Source: Dendrolimus kikuchii (Eukaryota > Arthropoda > Insecta > Lepidoptera > Lasiocampidae). Taken from it: a DNA stretch of 64,000 nucleotides. The notes below the pieces were generated by a model, which did not search any database, had not been told where the DNA came from, and saw nothing but the letters and a program-made list of their open reading frames with translations. The stretch is taken from positions 13,655,001 through 13,719,000 of the forward strand of contig CM034398.1 in assembly GCA_019925095.2 (NCBI GenBank), in the 5' to 3' direction. The translations under genes and the position numbers were made by a program. Shown here piece by piece: positions 1 through 12,300 of the stretch. Numbering within the stretch: the first letter of the stretch is position 1; each line of letters starts with the position of its first letter.

Positions 1-242
1 TCACGGAAAACCCAGCAATTATCAGCGCGCCGAGTACCACTCGCGATGCGCTCCCGAACAACCTCCACACTATTATTTTTGGTTACAGTAACTGCGACGG
101 TTACGATTCGCAGAAGAGTATGCGACTTTATGTTGACGACTATTGTCCAACCACACCGCTTCCGCCCGGTCCCGGTTTAGCCCGATTCCGGTGGAAGAGG
201 TATGACGGAGAAATATTACTTGATGTCGTTAAGGGTAATTAA
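1..242 (+). CDS. 3'-terminal coding exon of an unrecognised gene (partial)
   Basis: Frame beginning at base 3 is open for 79 codons to a TAA at 240-242. The other two frames of the strand are broken, and an AATAAA-type signal follows at about 265. Base composition (GC-rich third positions) is unlike the AT-rich DNA after it, which supports real coding. The peptide contains the segment FGYSNCDGYDSQKSMRLYVD, then a proline-rich stretch (TTPLPPGPG), and ends in LLDVVKGN. I do not recognise the family. The upstream splice acceptor lies outside the window. It is on the opposite strand to the PMEL/GPNMB-like gene whose known exons start 3.1 kb to the right. If that gene's missing C-terminal exons lie further left, this gene would be nested or overlapping. 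Confidence 0.55.
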   Translation, partial: TENPAIISAPSTTRDALPNNLHTIIFGYSNCDGYDSQKSMRLYVDDYCPTTPLPPGPGLARFRWKRYDGEILLDVVKGN

Positions 243-649
243 TTATTCGTGATAATAATCGCAAAATAAAAAAAGCGGAACCGCAGCAAGCAAAAGAGTA
301 AAAGAAAACCAGAGACGGCGCTGAAGCAGACACACGGAACAGACACCATAATTCAAAACAAGGATAATGTGAGTGTGTGTTTGTATTTGTATATTAATAT
401 TATGTATATTAGTATATATAATATTAATATATTATGTATTAATACTATTATTAATATTGTATAGCTATTGCTTTTGCTATACACATATTAATGATGTATA
501 TATTAGTATATATATAATATTAATATGTGTTATTGTTTATTCTCTATTTTTTATTCATTTTAGGTATATGTATTGTCTGATATTTATATATCCTATTTAA
601 ATATGTATTTACACCACCGTCATACACTTGCGACTCTCCCCTTCATAAA
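243..649. other. AT-rich 3' flank, no gene seen
   Basis: After the stop codon there is A-rich sequence with AATAAA at about 265, then very AT-rich low-complexity DNA (TATATTAATAT runs at 390-600). The open frames here are compositional. Confidence 0.5.
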
Positions 650-796
650 ATCCATAGCCCGGGTTGTCTGGAAGAGATCGCTTTAAAGCGATAAGGCCGC
701 CCATTGCTCCTACTTTTACCGTTTAAATGTGACTACTGTAAATTGTTTATTTTATGTGTATGTGGTGAACAATAAATAGTTTTCTATCTATCTATA
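650..796 (+). mobile_element. 3' end of a Jockey/CR1-type non-LTR retrotransposon
   Basis: The segment GGGTTGTCTGGAAGAGATCG, the GCGATAAGGCCGCC motif and the terminal AATAAA...TCTATCTATC tail are shared with the 3' end of the longer LINE copy at 37130-37250 and, in reverse, with 55180-55330. It is a 5'-truncated insertion with a (TCTA)n-type tail instead of poly(A). Confidence 0.65.
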
Positions 797-1261
797 ATGA
801 TGATAATGCAACGTTTCTGGCCAGTATTCGTAATTTAAATTAAATAAGGATGTGACAGAACTTATAACCTAACTAGGTATAAAAAATTGTATTGCTAAAA
901 CGTATATTATGTATGTTATCGTTATTAATGACTAAGGCAGCTGACATTAGCGCTTAAAATATGACAATGTCCTTCAAAGTTGGATCTTTTAATTTAATTT
1001 AATTTTATATGATATTAACAGCTGTTTTAATAAACAACAATGCCTTTGAGCAAATAATACACTACAAACAGAAACTGTCATCATTGTATAATACATTTCT
1101 CAACAAAAATTTGCCAATAATTATTTTTTATATATTATTTTCATACGTATGTTCATAATTGAAGTTTCCATTTAAATATGGGTGGAGAGATTTTTTTTCT
1201 TGTAACCATTTCGCAGTTGTACTTATGGTCCATCATGGAATATAATGTATATTATTTATTC

Positions 1262-1570
1262 CAGGGCCGGATCTAGGGGGGGCAAGCCGGGCCCCGGGCA
1301 GCCAATTCAGAGGGCGGCAAATTCAAACTTCGCATAGAAATACACAACTCATCATTAACGTAATTTTGACCACTGAGACGTCCAGGACTTTAAGAACATA
1401 AATTACTTTTCGTGGGGCGCGTAGGCATAGGAGAAAAACCACAAACGCACGCATGTCCATCGGCGGACGTCTGATGGCTGAAATGATGATGACTAAAGTA
1501 AAAATGTAGGTGAGCGCGGGCGGCAGTTTTCAGTATTTGCGCCTCTTGAAAAAATCAAGATCCGGGGCAG
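1262..1570. mobile_element. Non-autonomous hAT-like MITE with 8-bp TSD
   Basis: The 309-bp element starts CAGGGCCGGATCTAG and ends with the imperfect inverse (reverse complement CTGCCCCGGATCTTG). It is flanked by a perfect 8-bp direct repeat ATTTATTC at 1254-1261 and 1571-1578. An 8-bp TSD and a CAGGG-type terminus are hallmarks of the hAT superfamily. It is GC-rich compared with its surroundings and encodes no protein. Confidence 0.75.
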
Positions 1571-1578
1571 ATTTATTC

Positions 1579-2157
1579 CCTTGTTATAGACTTACTTCAT
1601 ACATTTTAGTAATTACTAAAAACATTAATTAATCTATATGTTTAAATAAAACCTGAATGCTTCAATCATTCCACTCAACAAAACGAATGTGGTAGCTGAA
1701 ACCCATACTTATTATAATACGAGTATAATCATAATCTGAGAATGACGTTATTTACTTGTTTGAGGAAATAAGATTTATTGGACATTAAAATAAGAGAACG
1801 ACGTTAACGCCCGCGAAACACTCGTATGCTGAACTGACATGTCGTGGGTATGCCTTACTTTGTTTTCTTACTAAATTAACCATCTAAACATACAATTTAA
1901 TAAAAATTTACTTAGTCAAAAGAGATAAGGAAAGTTTTGTTAAATTGTTAATTTCAAACATTTTCTACTTTAGATACTGACTAAGACATTAAACATCATT
2001 AAACTGACGACAGGACTCGTGTACGTGATGTACTAAAATTATTAACCAAGGAAAAACATCTTACGTACATAGGTACATGTATTAAGTTTTCGATAACGCG
2101 GACGAATATAATTATATTTTATTCTATGGAGTAGTTTTTATGACAGTGAAGTTAAAA
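1579..2157. other. AT-rich intergenic or intronic DNA, nothing recognised
   Basis: No long frame, repeat match or RNA-like fold was noticed. Confidence 0.4.
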
Positions 2158-2350
2158 TAGCGGCCTGTGGCCTAATGGTCTAAGCGTCAGCTCGATTGAT
2201 TCACTTCAATGCAGAGGTCCCGGGGTCGATTATCGGTTAGGTAATTTTTGTAAACCAACTTTACGCTGTTTACTTCGGTCTGGTGTTGATCCCAGAATAG
2301 AACATACAAGGCGCAACACAAGATTGTACAATATGATATTTGCATATAAT
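2158..2350 (+). mobile_element. tRNA-derived SINE (degenerate)
   Basis: The sequence GGCCTGTGGCCTAATGGTCT matches an RNA polymerase III A box (TGGCCTAATGG). About 45 bp on, CCCGGGGTCGATTATC resembles a decayed B box. A tRNA-unrelated body follows. It looks like a SINE head and not a functional tRNA, because the stems do not close. Confidence 0.5.
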
Positions 2351-2497
2351 ACTGCGTAATCCTTTTTCAGCTTAGCCAGCAAGCTTTTTTTCACACAGGT
2401 TAAATTATATCATATTTTTATGTAGACGCAAGACTTCGGCAAGTCGGTTGCAAAAAATTGTTATTTTGTACTTACATAAAAGTTAATTTGGTTTCTT

Positions 2498-3236
2498 ATA
2501 TACAGAGTGGAAACTTTCAACGGGGCAGTGAAGGTAGTGTGCCTTATTAACCTTTGCAGCTACACGAGAATAGTCTTAATAAACTAACTATAATTTTGAG
2601 TGAAATTTTGATCCCCATTCACAGATTTTCAAAATATGACCAGTTATCAAAAAATGGCCATTTTACATAAATAAAAACTAATAAAGGTCGGATATTGCAA
2701 AAACTTTTCTCGTACAAATTTGTATGAAAATTTGATTTTTTAATCTTAGCTTTTTATTCAGTTAACAGAAAAATTGATAATAAAAAAGTTATGTTGGACT
2801 TCTTAAGATTATTTTAAGGTTAAGATGTATGGGAAAAGTTTTTTGCGACTTCTGACCCTTTCAGTACGCCCACGACGGTTGGTCCTATAAAAGTTTTTGA
2901 TCAGTATTAGAAAGAAACAAGATCGATTGACATGAAAAAAATTTTGTATAAAATTTTCATACAGTTTACGGGAAGTTTTTTGCAATTTCTGACATTTTTA
3001 GTACTCCACCCTGAGTTGGCCCCATAGAAGTTGTTGATCAGTATCAGAGCAGGATTGATTAACATCAACATTTTTTTTTTGTGTAAAATGGCCATTTTCT
3101 TGCTAACTGTACATTTTTTTTTAATATGTGAATGGGGTCACAATTCCACGAAAAATTGTAGACAATCTTCTAAGACCTTTTCGTGTAGCTACAACGGTTA
3201 ACAGCCCTTACTGCCCGGCTGTATATAAACTTTGGT
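2498..3236. mobile_element. Long inverted-repeat (foldback/MITE-like) element
   Basis: The left arm (about 2498-2650) and right arm (about 3080-3236) are imperfect inverse copies: GGGGCAGTGAAGG, AGCTACACGAGAA and CCCCATTCACA on the left match the complements of the right-arm CCTTACTGCCC, TTTTCGTGTAGCT and TGTGAATGGGG. Inside lies a diverged tandem duplication (about 2831-2915 and 2968-3048), each unit ending in TTGATCAGTAT. No transposase is encoded. Confidence 0.6.
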
Positions 3237-3380
3237 GAAATTAATCTAACTGACGGTAAAAATCGCTTAAAATCGGTTACGTGGTTTAAGTTTTCGTAAA
3301 TATACAAACAGACGCGGGAAGCTACTTTGTTTCAGTTCATAATATTCCTATTTCTGCTTTTAATAAACTGAAAAACTCAC

Positions 3381-6300
3381 CTCTAACATTCACTGTTTGT
3401 TGATAAACACCATGTGTATCAGTTTTTCCAAAAGGAACCGAAATATTGCAGTTATATTTCTTTTTCGTCTGATTCGATATCGCCCTCTTCTGTATCTGGT
3501 GTTCAACATTACTCAAAGTTGTAGCCTCATTGTTCTCGGTCGTTGTTTTAGGTGTAGTCGTTGTAGGTTTAGGTGTAGTTGTAGTAGGTTTCGGTGTAGT
3601 CGTTGTAGTAGTCGTCGTAGTAGTTGTCGTAGTAGTTGTGGTCGTAGTAGTGGTAGTGGTAGTCGTAGTAATCGGCGGAAGCGGTTTATTGTCGGCAACA
3701 ACAATCGCTTCAATATCGTGTTCCCCCATTGTGTCATAGTATGTGTAGTTAAAAGAGAAATCTGTAGTCTTATCAATAAACACACAGTCCATAAACCAAT
3801 ACGTTATTATACTTGAAGCGTTTTCTTTTAGGAACTGCATTTCATTTTCTGGCAACTTGATGTAGTGTCGGACCGTTTTATTGACTGCTACAAAACTATT
3901 TGGCATGTCCGTATTGTTCTGACTTAATACTAACTGCCCATGTAACGAATCTGGAAAGAAAGGAGAATTTACTTAATGCTTTCGAAATGAAACCACTAAC
4001 TTATAAAACTTCTTTAAAGATAACAGTGAGGGCTTCTGTAGTAAGGAGAATTGTTCACTGTTTTAGGCATTTCAGTACGTAGCTTGCAAGATAATTAATC
4101 AGTTAGTCTTATTTCAAATATGATGGTATGGCTGACACATCCATAATAGTGTTACAACCTAGGCGCCTATAAAGACAAATCCCACTTCTGACACCATTTG
4201 TTACAAGTTGAGCGAGAACCACGATCAAGTCGAGACGTGTGTACATTCGGGAATCTAATAGTGACGGACTTTGCGCGTTTTATTGAATTACGATCTTCTG
4301 AATTACGTTTGGATTTGTTGTGTTCGGTTATATTTGTACCTGTGTTATACGGGTTTTTATAGTTCTAATAAACTCTATAATAATTCCAACGGCATTTTAA
4401 TTCGAGTCCCGCTAAACTCGTAACAATACATAATTTATAGCGTTACCGTAAACTTTCTTACGATTGCTTCAAATAAATAAGTTATTTGAAGCAATGCTCA
4501 GTTAGTTAACACGGTTTTTTTATATAAATATATGTAGTGAAGATGGCGAAGTCCGTCAGTGGGGGGGGGAACTCCATACACCTCTCATTATTTCCAGTTT
4601 TAAATACTTACGACGACCACAAATCGGTCAGTGAAGCTAATACACTATTGAATTCCGTCTTCGAATTGTAGTTGGCGTTAAATTCCGTTTAACAAAGTTA
4701 AAAAACGAGCGGTGAATAAAATTACCCTATTGACGGACTTCGACACCTTGACTATGTATTTTTTTAAATAAGTTTTCGTTATATTAGATATAGTTAATAC
4801 AGACTTGTCGTAAGTAAAGTCTGTCAGTATAATGTCTTCACAAATGTGCTAATGCCCGAAAACCGTTAGGTAGAACCTCAATGAATTTCATTTAGATGCA
4901 GTTTCTCCTTAAAAGTACGATTTGTATAAATGCACATACCTGTTAACTTAAAACTAGTTCGTGCTGTAGCTTCTTCTATCCAAAAGATGGATTTGTGTAC
5001 TAAAAGCTTAACAGTCATTGTATAATCCCCAGCTTCATATTCATATTTGGGATACCTCACTGTCCAACTAGATGTGTTTGAAGTACCAGAGATCTGAAGG
5101 AAATGACACAAGAACCAATTTAGATTATACGTTTAGCGATGATGTGAAGAAAGAGAAATGAATATCATACAAAAACATCAAAGACAATATGGCTTGATTT
5201 TTAATAGTCATAAGTATTCTACTTTGTCACATGGTGAATAGCGGTTATCACACTTCCGTTTCACTCCGTCCGGACTGGAGGTGAATGCTCGAGCGAGCCC
5301 ACAGCCCGGTCAAGGGACGTTAGAGAATTGGACAGGGGTTTTAGTGGGTATCCCCAGCTACGGCGTGACAATAGCACTTCATACGCAAGGTGCTAGTGCC
5401 ACACCGACCCAGCGAATCCCACACATGGGTCGCAACCTTCCCGCCTCGCGCGGCCTATGGCCCTCAAACGGATTTCTCCATTATAAAAAAAAAACTTTCG
5501 TCTCATACTCAAAAGGCGCGGCTACGAATCCTGGTCAGAATGCATCCACCACTTAAGACAGTTTTCTGATCTTAATGTGCATATTGGTACAATCACCACA
5601 TGCTAATAGTGAAGGAAAACATCATGATCCGCCTTGGATGAGCGTGGCATGTGCTGTCCGTTCGCCAATAAATGGGAAGCCCAAGACCAGGATTGGGGCA
5701 TTTATGGGCTGTTATTGTATATTCTTATTTAAATTCAAAAGTTTATATTCAAACTAAGTTCCAATGGAGAACATTTTTGGAGGTCATATACTATGTACTT
5801 AATTCTATTCTATGTATACTGCTTGGCAATATACCTACTGTTGCTGTTTTAAGAAACATTCTTAAGATAATTAACGCATTATAATGGTACATAATTTAAA
5901 AGTGGAGATAAATACCCAGTTTTATACCTGTATATCTGATAAGAGAAAATTTGGACTATGGGTTGTAAGTAATCAGTAATGAATGGGTAAAATTGTATAA
6001 TTTATCAAAATTATACATTTCCTCATAAATTAGGCGTTCAAATAATATGTATATATTTATTCAACTAAATAAAGGTACATGATACATGTGCTCAATACTA
6101 TATATAGTTAACAAGGCTAATGTAATATTTAAGGATATAACAATAAATTTATTTATAATTATATAGACCAATCACATCCTTGGCCACCATCTACAAGCTC
6201 CTTACGTCCATTTTCAGAACAATATTATAAACTCATTTTTAAAATGATGTTTTGGCAATCACCCAAAATGGATGTAAGGCTGGGTCACGTGGTACGAAAG

Positions 6301-9300
6301 AATTGCTTCTCATTGACACGACTGTTAGCCAGTCTGACGGATTAGAAAAAATCTCTCGGTTGCCTGGATTAACTATAAAATCGCATTATGACTCAGTGCC
6401 GCATATATCGTTGATGAAATAAGGGGGTGAAATCACGTCGTACTTGCTGTACATGGATGACCTCAAACTTTTCGCATCTAATGAACTAGACTTAATTAAT
6501 TGAATTACTAAAGACAACAGAACGCTTCAGTAAGTCAATTAATATGGAAGTCGGGATAGATGAATAAGCCGTCATGCATGTACGGCGAGGGAAAATTGTG
6601 ACACATTCATCGAATATACAACTTTCAGAGAACATATCTACCTTATTAATGGGTGTGTTCTTCAGAAAATAGCGCTCGATAGCTTTCATAAGCAAAATGG
6701 TGACCGCTAAATATTAGGTACATTCTGCAGTACTGGCCATTTAAAATAAATATTTTTGTTTGGCTAAGATATATAATTTCAAATTAATTTTACTTTGAAA
6801 ACACGAAATTCTTTTTTAAAAATTAGTCATTTATTTATTGATAAGTGTTATGTTTTCTTCGCATTTGAATCTTTTTCGTCATCATGGATAGTTAAAAATT
6901 CGAGTACATATGGAATAAGAGTACCGTCGTGGCAGCAACGCGGCAAGAGCGACAAGCAACATCAACGACCTTTATGAGCGAACACTACAATGAACGCACT
7001 ACTTGTTATTGGTTTGCCCGCTTCCATTCTGGAAATTTCGACCTTTTTTTTATAGCTGGAGTACAGCAGACAGGCTGACGGCCCACCTGATGGAAAGCAG
7101 TTACTGTCGCTTATGGACATTTGCAACACCAGAGATTTCATCAACCCGCTGCCAGCCTCGAAGAAATTTTATGACACCCTTTTTGAAAAAGGTTCTACAG
7201 AACCGTTGCGTACATGAGCGAAGCGGCTTAAGGAAGTGGGGGTGAAATCCCAACACATGGCGAGCGGTTCGATGGTAGAAAGAGGACGAATACACCATTC
7301 TATACAGTTCTTCCGAATACTCCCCGTTATACAGTCAGTAGAATACGTAGAGAGAAGCGAAGTCTCTCATAAGGCCAAGCCTATCTAGACCATCTGTGAG
7401 TGTGGAATCATCAACAACGTGAATGGCTCGACGTTGAATACAGTCTAGGGGATCGAGTTGGTAGCCAGGTGCTCCAGCCCAAAAGTGTGAGCAGTACTCC
7501 ATATGCGGGCTCACCTGGGTTTTACAAAGCACAAAGCGTTGCCGCGGTGTGAAATACTGCTTGGACCCGTTTAACATTCCCAGCTTCTTAGAGGCGAGTT
7601 TTGCCTTGCCTTCAAGATGGCCCCTGAACATCGTTCGCGATGTCAACACTGAGGATCCCAATACTCTTGGTGGTGGTAAGGGGAGTTCCTTGGAACTGAA
7701 GCGATTGCTCGAATGGAGTTTTTTTGGCAGAGAATACGTAGACCTATGTCTTCTTGGGGTTGAAATGGACAAGGTTTTGTCTCCCCCATTCAGAGACTCA
7801 CTCTAAGGAATACTCTACTTCAGATACAAATCTAACCCAACTTTCCTCCATAAATGATCGAGGGAAGTTTGCACGACCAGAGTACTGCGCATCGCCTGTG
7901 CTATCATCCGCATTGGAATGAATGTTGCGAATAGACAACATATCATTGATATGTAAGAAGAACAACGTTGGCGATAGCACACAACCCTGGGGCACACCAG
8001 CGTTGATGGGCTTGAAACTTGAGCAACAACCGTCGACAACGACTTGAATGCTGCGCTCATCAAAAAAGCTGGATATCCAGGTGCAAGGCCCTTCGGGTAT
8101 CCCAAACGATGGCCGCTCCGATAGAAGAGCCCTGTGCCAGACCCGGTCGAAGGCCTTAGCAATATCTAGAATTCTAGACTAACTGCCAGTGCTTCCCCTT
8201 TGCTCTCAATGGCTTCAGCCCAACGGTGGGTTAGGTAAACCAAGAGATCCCGAACTGAGCGACCGTGGCGGAAGCCGTATTGCCGATCGTTTAGCAGCTG
8301 GGAATCTTCGAGGTAACACAAGAGCTGCGTGTTGATAATACGCTCCATCACCATTGAGAGCAAAAAGGTTATTGTTATAGGCCTATTCGACGTGTCTGTT
8401 ACGTCCCCTTTTTTGGGGGCAAGGTGTACATGGGCAATCTTACACGAAGCGAGGACACAACCCTTGTAGTAAGAGAGAGTGAAAAGTCGGGCAAGGACTG
8501 GCTGGGGACAGCTCAGCTAAACACGTCTGCAGCACAATGGCAGGATTGCCATCAGGGCCAGAAGACTTTTTGACGTCGAGGGAGAGGAGAGCACATCGGA
8601 CTGCTTTTTGAGTAAAGCGCACCTCCGACATTCTAGACTCACACTCAGGGATTGTAGGTGGAGTTTCTCCTATGTCTCAAGAGTTGAATTGGCCGCAAAG
8701 ATTTCATCCAGAAGATTGACTTTATCTTTGGCGGCGTGTACCAGACGGTCGTCCACTGTGCGCAGAGGTGGAAGAGAAGCCCGACAAAAGTTTCCTTGGA
8801 CAGCTTTGGTGAGGGCCTAAAACGCTCTAGTCCCAGAAGAGTGGCTAGAGAGGCGCTCACCAATTCTGCCGATGTGATCGAATTTTGCTCTTGCGAGCTG
8901 TTTTTTGAGGGACCTGGGGGCGGCATTGTATCACTTTTTCAGGTCAGAGGAACTTGGAGCCTGACGAGCCCGCGCTGCAGTCCAGGCTGGATAAGCCTGT
9001 TTCTTTAGCTTTACAGCTTCACTGCTGTGCTTATTGAACCATTGTGGTTTACTCGTACCACCGATAGGTACAGTTGAGTTTGGAATTAAACATGTTATTC
9101 GCTGCAGTACTACATCGGCGATCCAGTCTGTGCTCGGATCAGAAGCTTCCGACGAGAAACATAACTGCCTCCATGGGTAGGATGCATAGAATTCACGGAG
9201 TCCATCCCAATCTGCTGACCTGTATCACCACACCTTCCGTCGTCCAGCGGGACGAGTCCGATCGGGAATAGGAAGGGGCACCACCAAAGATACCAGACAA

Positions 9301-12300
9301 TGATCAGAGGTTCCCAGTGGAGCACTGATGGAGATCTGGTAGTTCTCCGGGTGTATGGTCAGCAGAAGATCCAGCAAAGAAGACTCATGATCCACTCTAT
9401 CCGGTATTCGGGTAAACTCCGTAATCACCTGAGTGAATCCATTGGCGAGAGCAAATTCGTAGGCAGTAGTCCCTGACAGATCAGTTCTCGGGGAACCCAA
9501 CCACTCAGCGTAATGAGCATTAAAATTCTCGAGTATGACTACCTCTGCAAAAGGATACTGCCCAAAAACTTTGTCGGTCACCTCATGAACGAGTTCAAAA
9601 AAGCGAGCTGTTTCAGTCCTTGTGCATTCCCTGCCATGGGACCGATATAAGCACGCATAGATCCGGGTGGAACCACCAAAATCTACGCGTACCTACAAGA
9701 TGGAAATGGTGACGAATTGTGAAGCTTGCCACCACCCCTGTACCATGAGGACCACGACCACTCTGCCAAGAGTGTGACGACGGAGAACAAGAAGAACAAG
9801 ATGGAAATATCCCTATCTTCAAGGCCGTGGAGATTAGAATAAAAAAAAATATAATAAAATTAGGTTAACTTATTTCAGAAAAAAACGGCAGTTACATAGG
9901 CAAGGACCTAATAATAATTATTATTTGATTTTTTGTGAGTATTTTATTTACATAAACTAACACCTGACGGTATTTTGTAATTTGTATTTTGTATTTGTAT
10001 TTTAAATACATATACTTGAAACGCTGTATTTTGTATTTTATATTTCATATACCTGCCTTATTACCAGTACTCGCCAGAGCCAGATCTCAAAAACAGTCGT
10101 GCCACGCTCTAATTGGATCGATAAATTATAACTGACAGGACTATTTGTAGCTAATGAGCCTGATATCGTGATAGTAGATCAATCTGCGCGGCAAGCAATG
10201 CTCGTTGATATCGATATCCCTCATGACGATAATCTCGTGAAGAAAGAAAAAGAGAAACTACGTAAGTACTTAGATCTTGCTCACCAGGTTACCGCTATAT
10301 GGCGTCTGGAGTCAACGATCATTTTGCCGATAGATGTCACCGTCAACAGTCATATATCGAAGTCTCGACCTTCATCTAGAGAGGGTCTCGGTAGGAATCT
10401 GGATGAAGGATCAGATACAGAAGGTAGCACTCTTGGCACACGGCACAAATTGTGAGGAGGTTCCTGTCTCTGGAGACCTAACCACCGGTAGTTTAGACCC
10501 CAGGTCCCGCTGCCGGCGGGCTACGTATATTTTTTTTATCAAATACTGTATATTGATGTTTTTTTATAAAGAATTTTGTATATTAAATATTTTTTTATAA
10601 AGAAATGTTATGATAGTGTTGTTTTTTACATTTTTGGATGTCAATAAATACTTGTATTTTTATTATTTTACTTGGTGAAAACTACAGAGATTTATACTTA
10701 ACATTACTTTAAAAACCGATCAAGTATATATCGGACAACTCACATTGAAGGGAAACCGTAATAATAAGATGAACATCTAGTATTTTAGTAATTTGACTCC
10801 AGAACTTTATAAAGTATGTAACTAAAAATAACCCATATCTCCAAGAACTACATGACTTATGTTCCTTTTATTACTATCACTGAAGTCTACATTGCTTTTT
10901 TAAAATCATCAGTCTTTTGTTACCTGTTTTGGATGGGAGACGATTATGAACTTAACATTATGATTTTCCAGTAGGTACACGTCTACCTACCTATGTAAGT
11001 ACATTTACGTTACTTCAGTATATGCCTAAGTGACCTAAATGTAAATATATGAATTTTTATATTACATAGTATGTAATTCTTATTAAATCTTAAACAGTTT
11101 AAATATTTAACAGATACGGAAAAAAGCTAAACTAATTTAAAAATAAGATTAAATACAAAAATAAACTAAGTAATAAATAGTAAAACAAACCTATAAATAA
11201 ACCTAGGTTAAAAAAAAAACCTGTATCAAAGCCCATCCAGCCCCACTAGACCGCTGTCGCTGTCGCGCAATATATGAATTGCAACTTCCATTGTATTCGT
11301 AATTTTACAATTTCACTACACCATTTTATCAGTTTATTTAGTTTACAGGAAATGTTTTCATTCTCAGTTTATTATATATACACATCATAAATAGTAATGT
11401 TCTCTAGTAAAATTCCAAGAGAAAGATATAATGAAATCTCTATCCATCCATATAAGGATTCTGTTTTGCCTGTTGGCTATAGAACCCTTGGAAACAAACC
11501 ATTTATTTAAAAAAAAACCATATGTGTGTGTGCTTTTGTGTATTCTTTCTATAACAGAGATGAACATAGGCTACTTTTTATTTTGGAAAACGGGTAAGTT
11601 TTCATGGTGAGTAAAGATATATAACAAGCCATAATTATTCATAAATGTTATAATATAGTTAATATTTATAATGTTCAATGAATATTTCACAAATCAGACT
11701 TTACAAACTCCTAAAAAGTGACAATGCTATTAAAATGCAGCAAAAGTTATGCAATGAAAGAATTATGACATAATACATCTCGGACTGAGTACATGCAAGC
11801 AACATCTAATCAACTTGGAAAGTTAAACCGATTGTGAGATAGCTCGAACAATAAGTATGAAAATGTTATATCCTAATAATATAACAAAACTAAATATTTC
11901 ATAATCATCTTATGTATCATATTTTAGTTTTCCATACATTTGCTATATTTACTTTTAAGAACAAGATCTGATTGGAACATGTTTTTAAAGTCCAACAATT
12001 TTTCATGAGTTCATTTGACATTTTCTTCCTTGTTTCTTCTGTTACTTTTTTTTGGAATTCATTATTTCCCTATGGACATCATTCACTTACACATTTATAT
12101 AAGTATATAGGTTTGGATGGATATAGGGAAGTATAATTAATTTTATTATTCTCCTTCTTCTAAATTCCATTACAATTTTTCTCCTTTTCCATTACAAAAT
12201 TCTGCCAAAAATACCCCATTTGTCCCTGCGCCAGTTTCAAGGAACACATGTTACTATCTCCAATAGTACGCGTTCCTTGGCGTCGACATAACGAACGACG

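Noticed and set aside
373..600. 75-codon hydrophobic frame
   Set aside because: AT-rich low-complexity sequence produces Ile/Tyr/Leu codons by composition; no signature.
3397..3816. Plus-strand frames (Arg/Ser/Cys-rich and poly-Val) opposite the poly-Thr region
   Set aside because: They are mirror readings of the ACA/ACT threonine run in the PMEL/GPNMB-like exon, which has splice sites and a matching gene structure.
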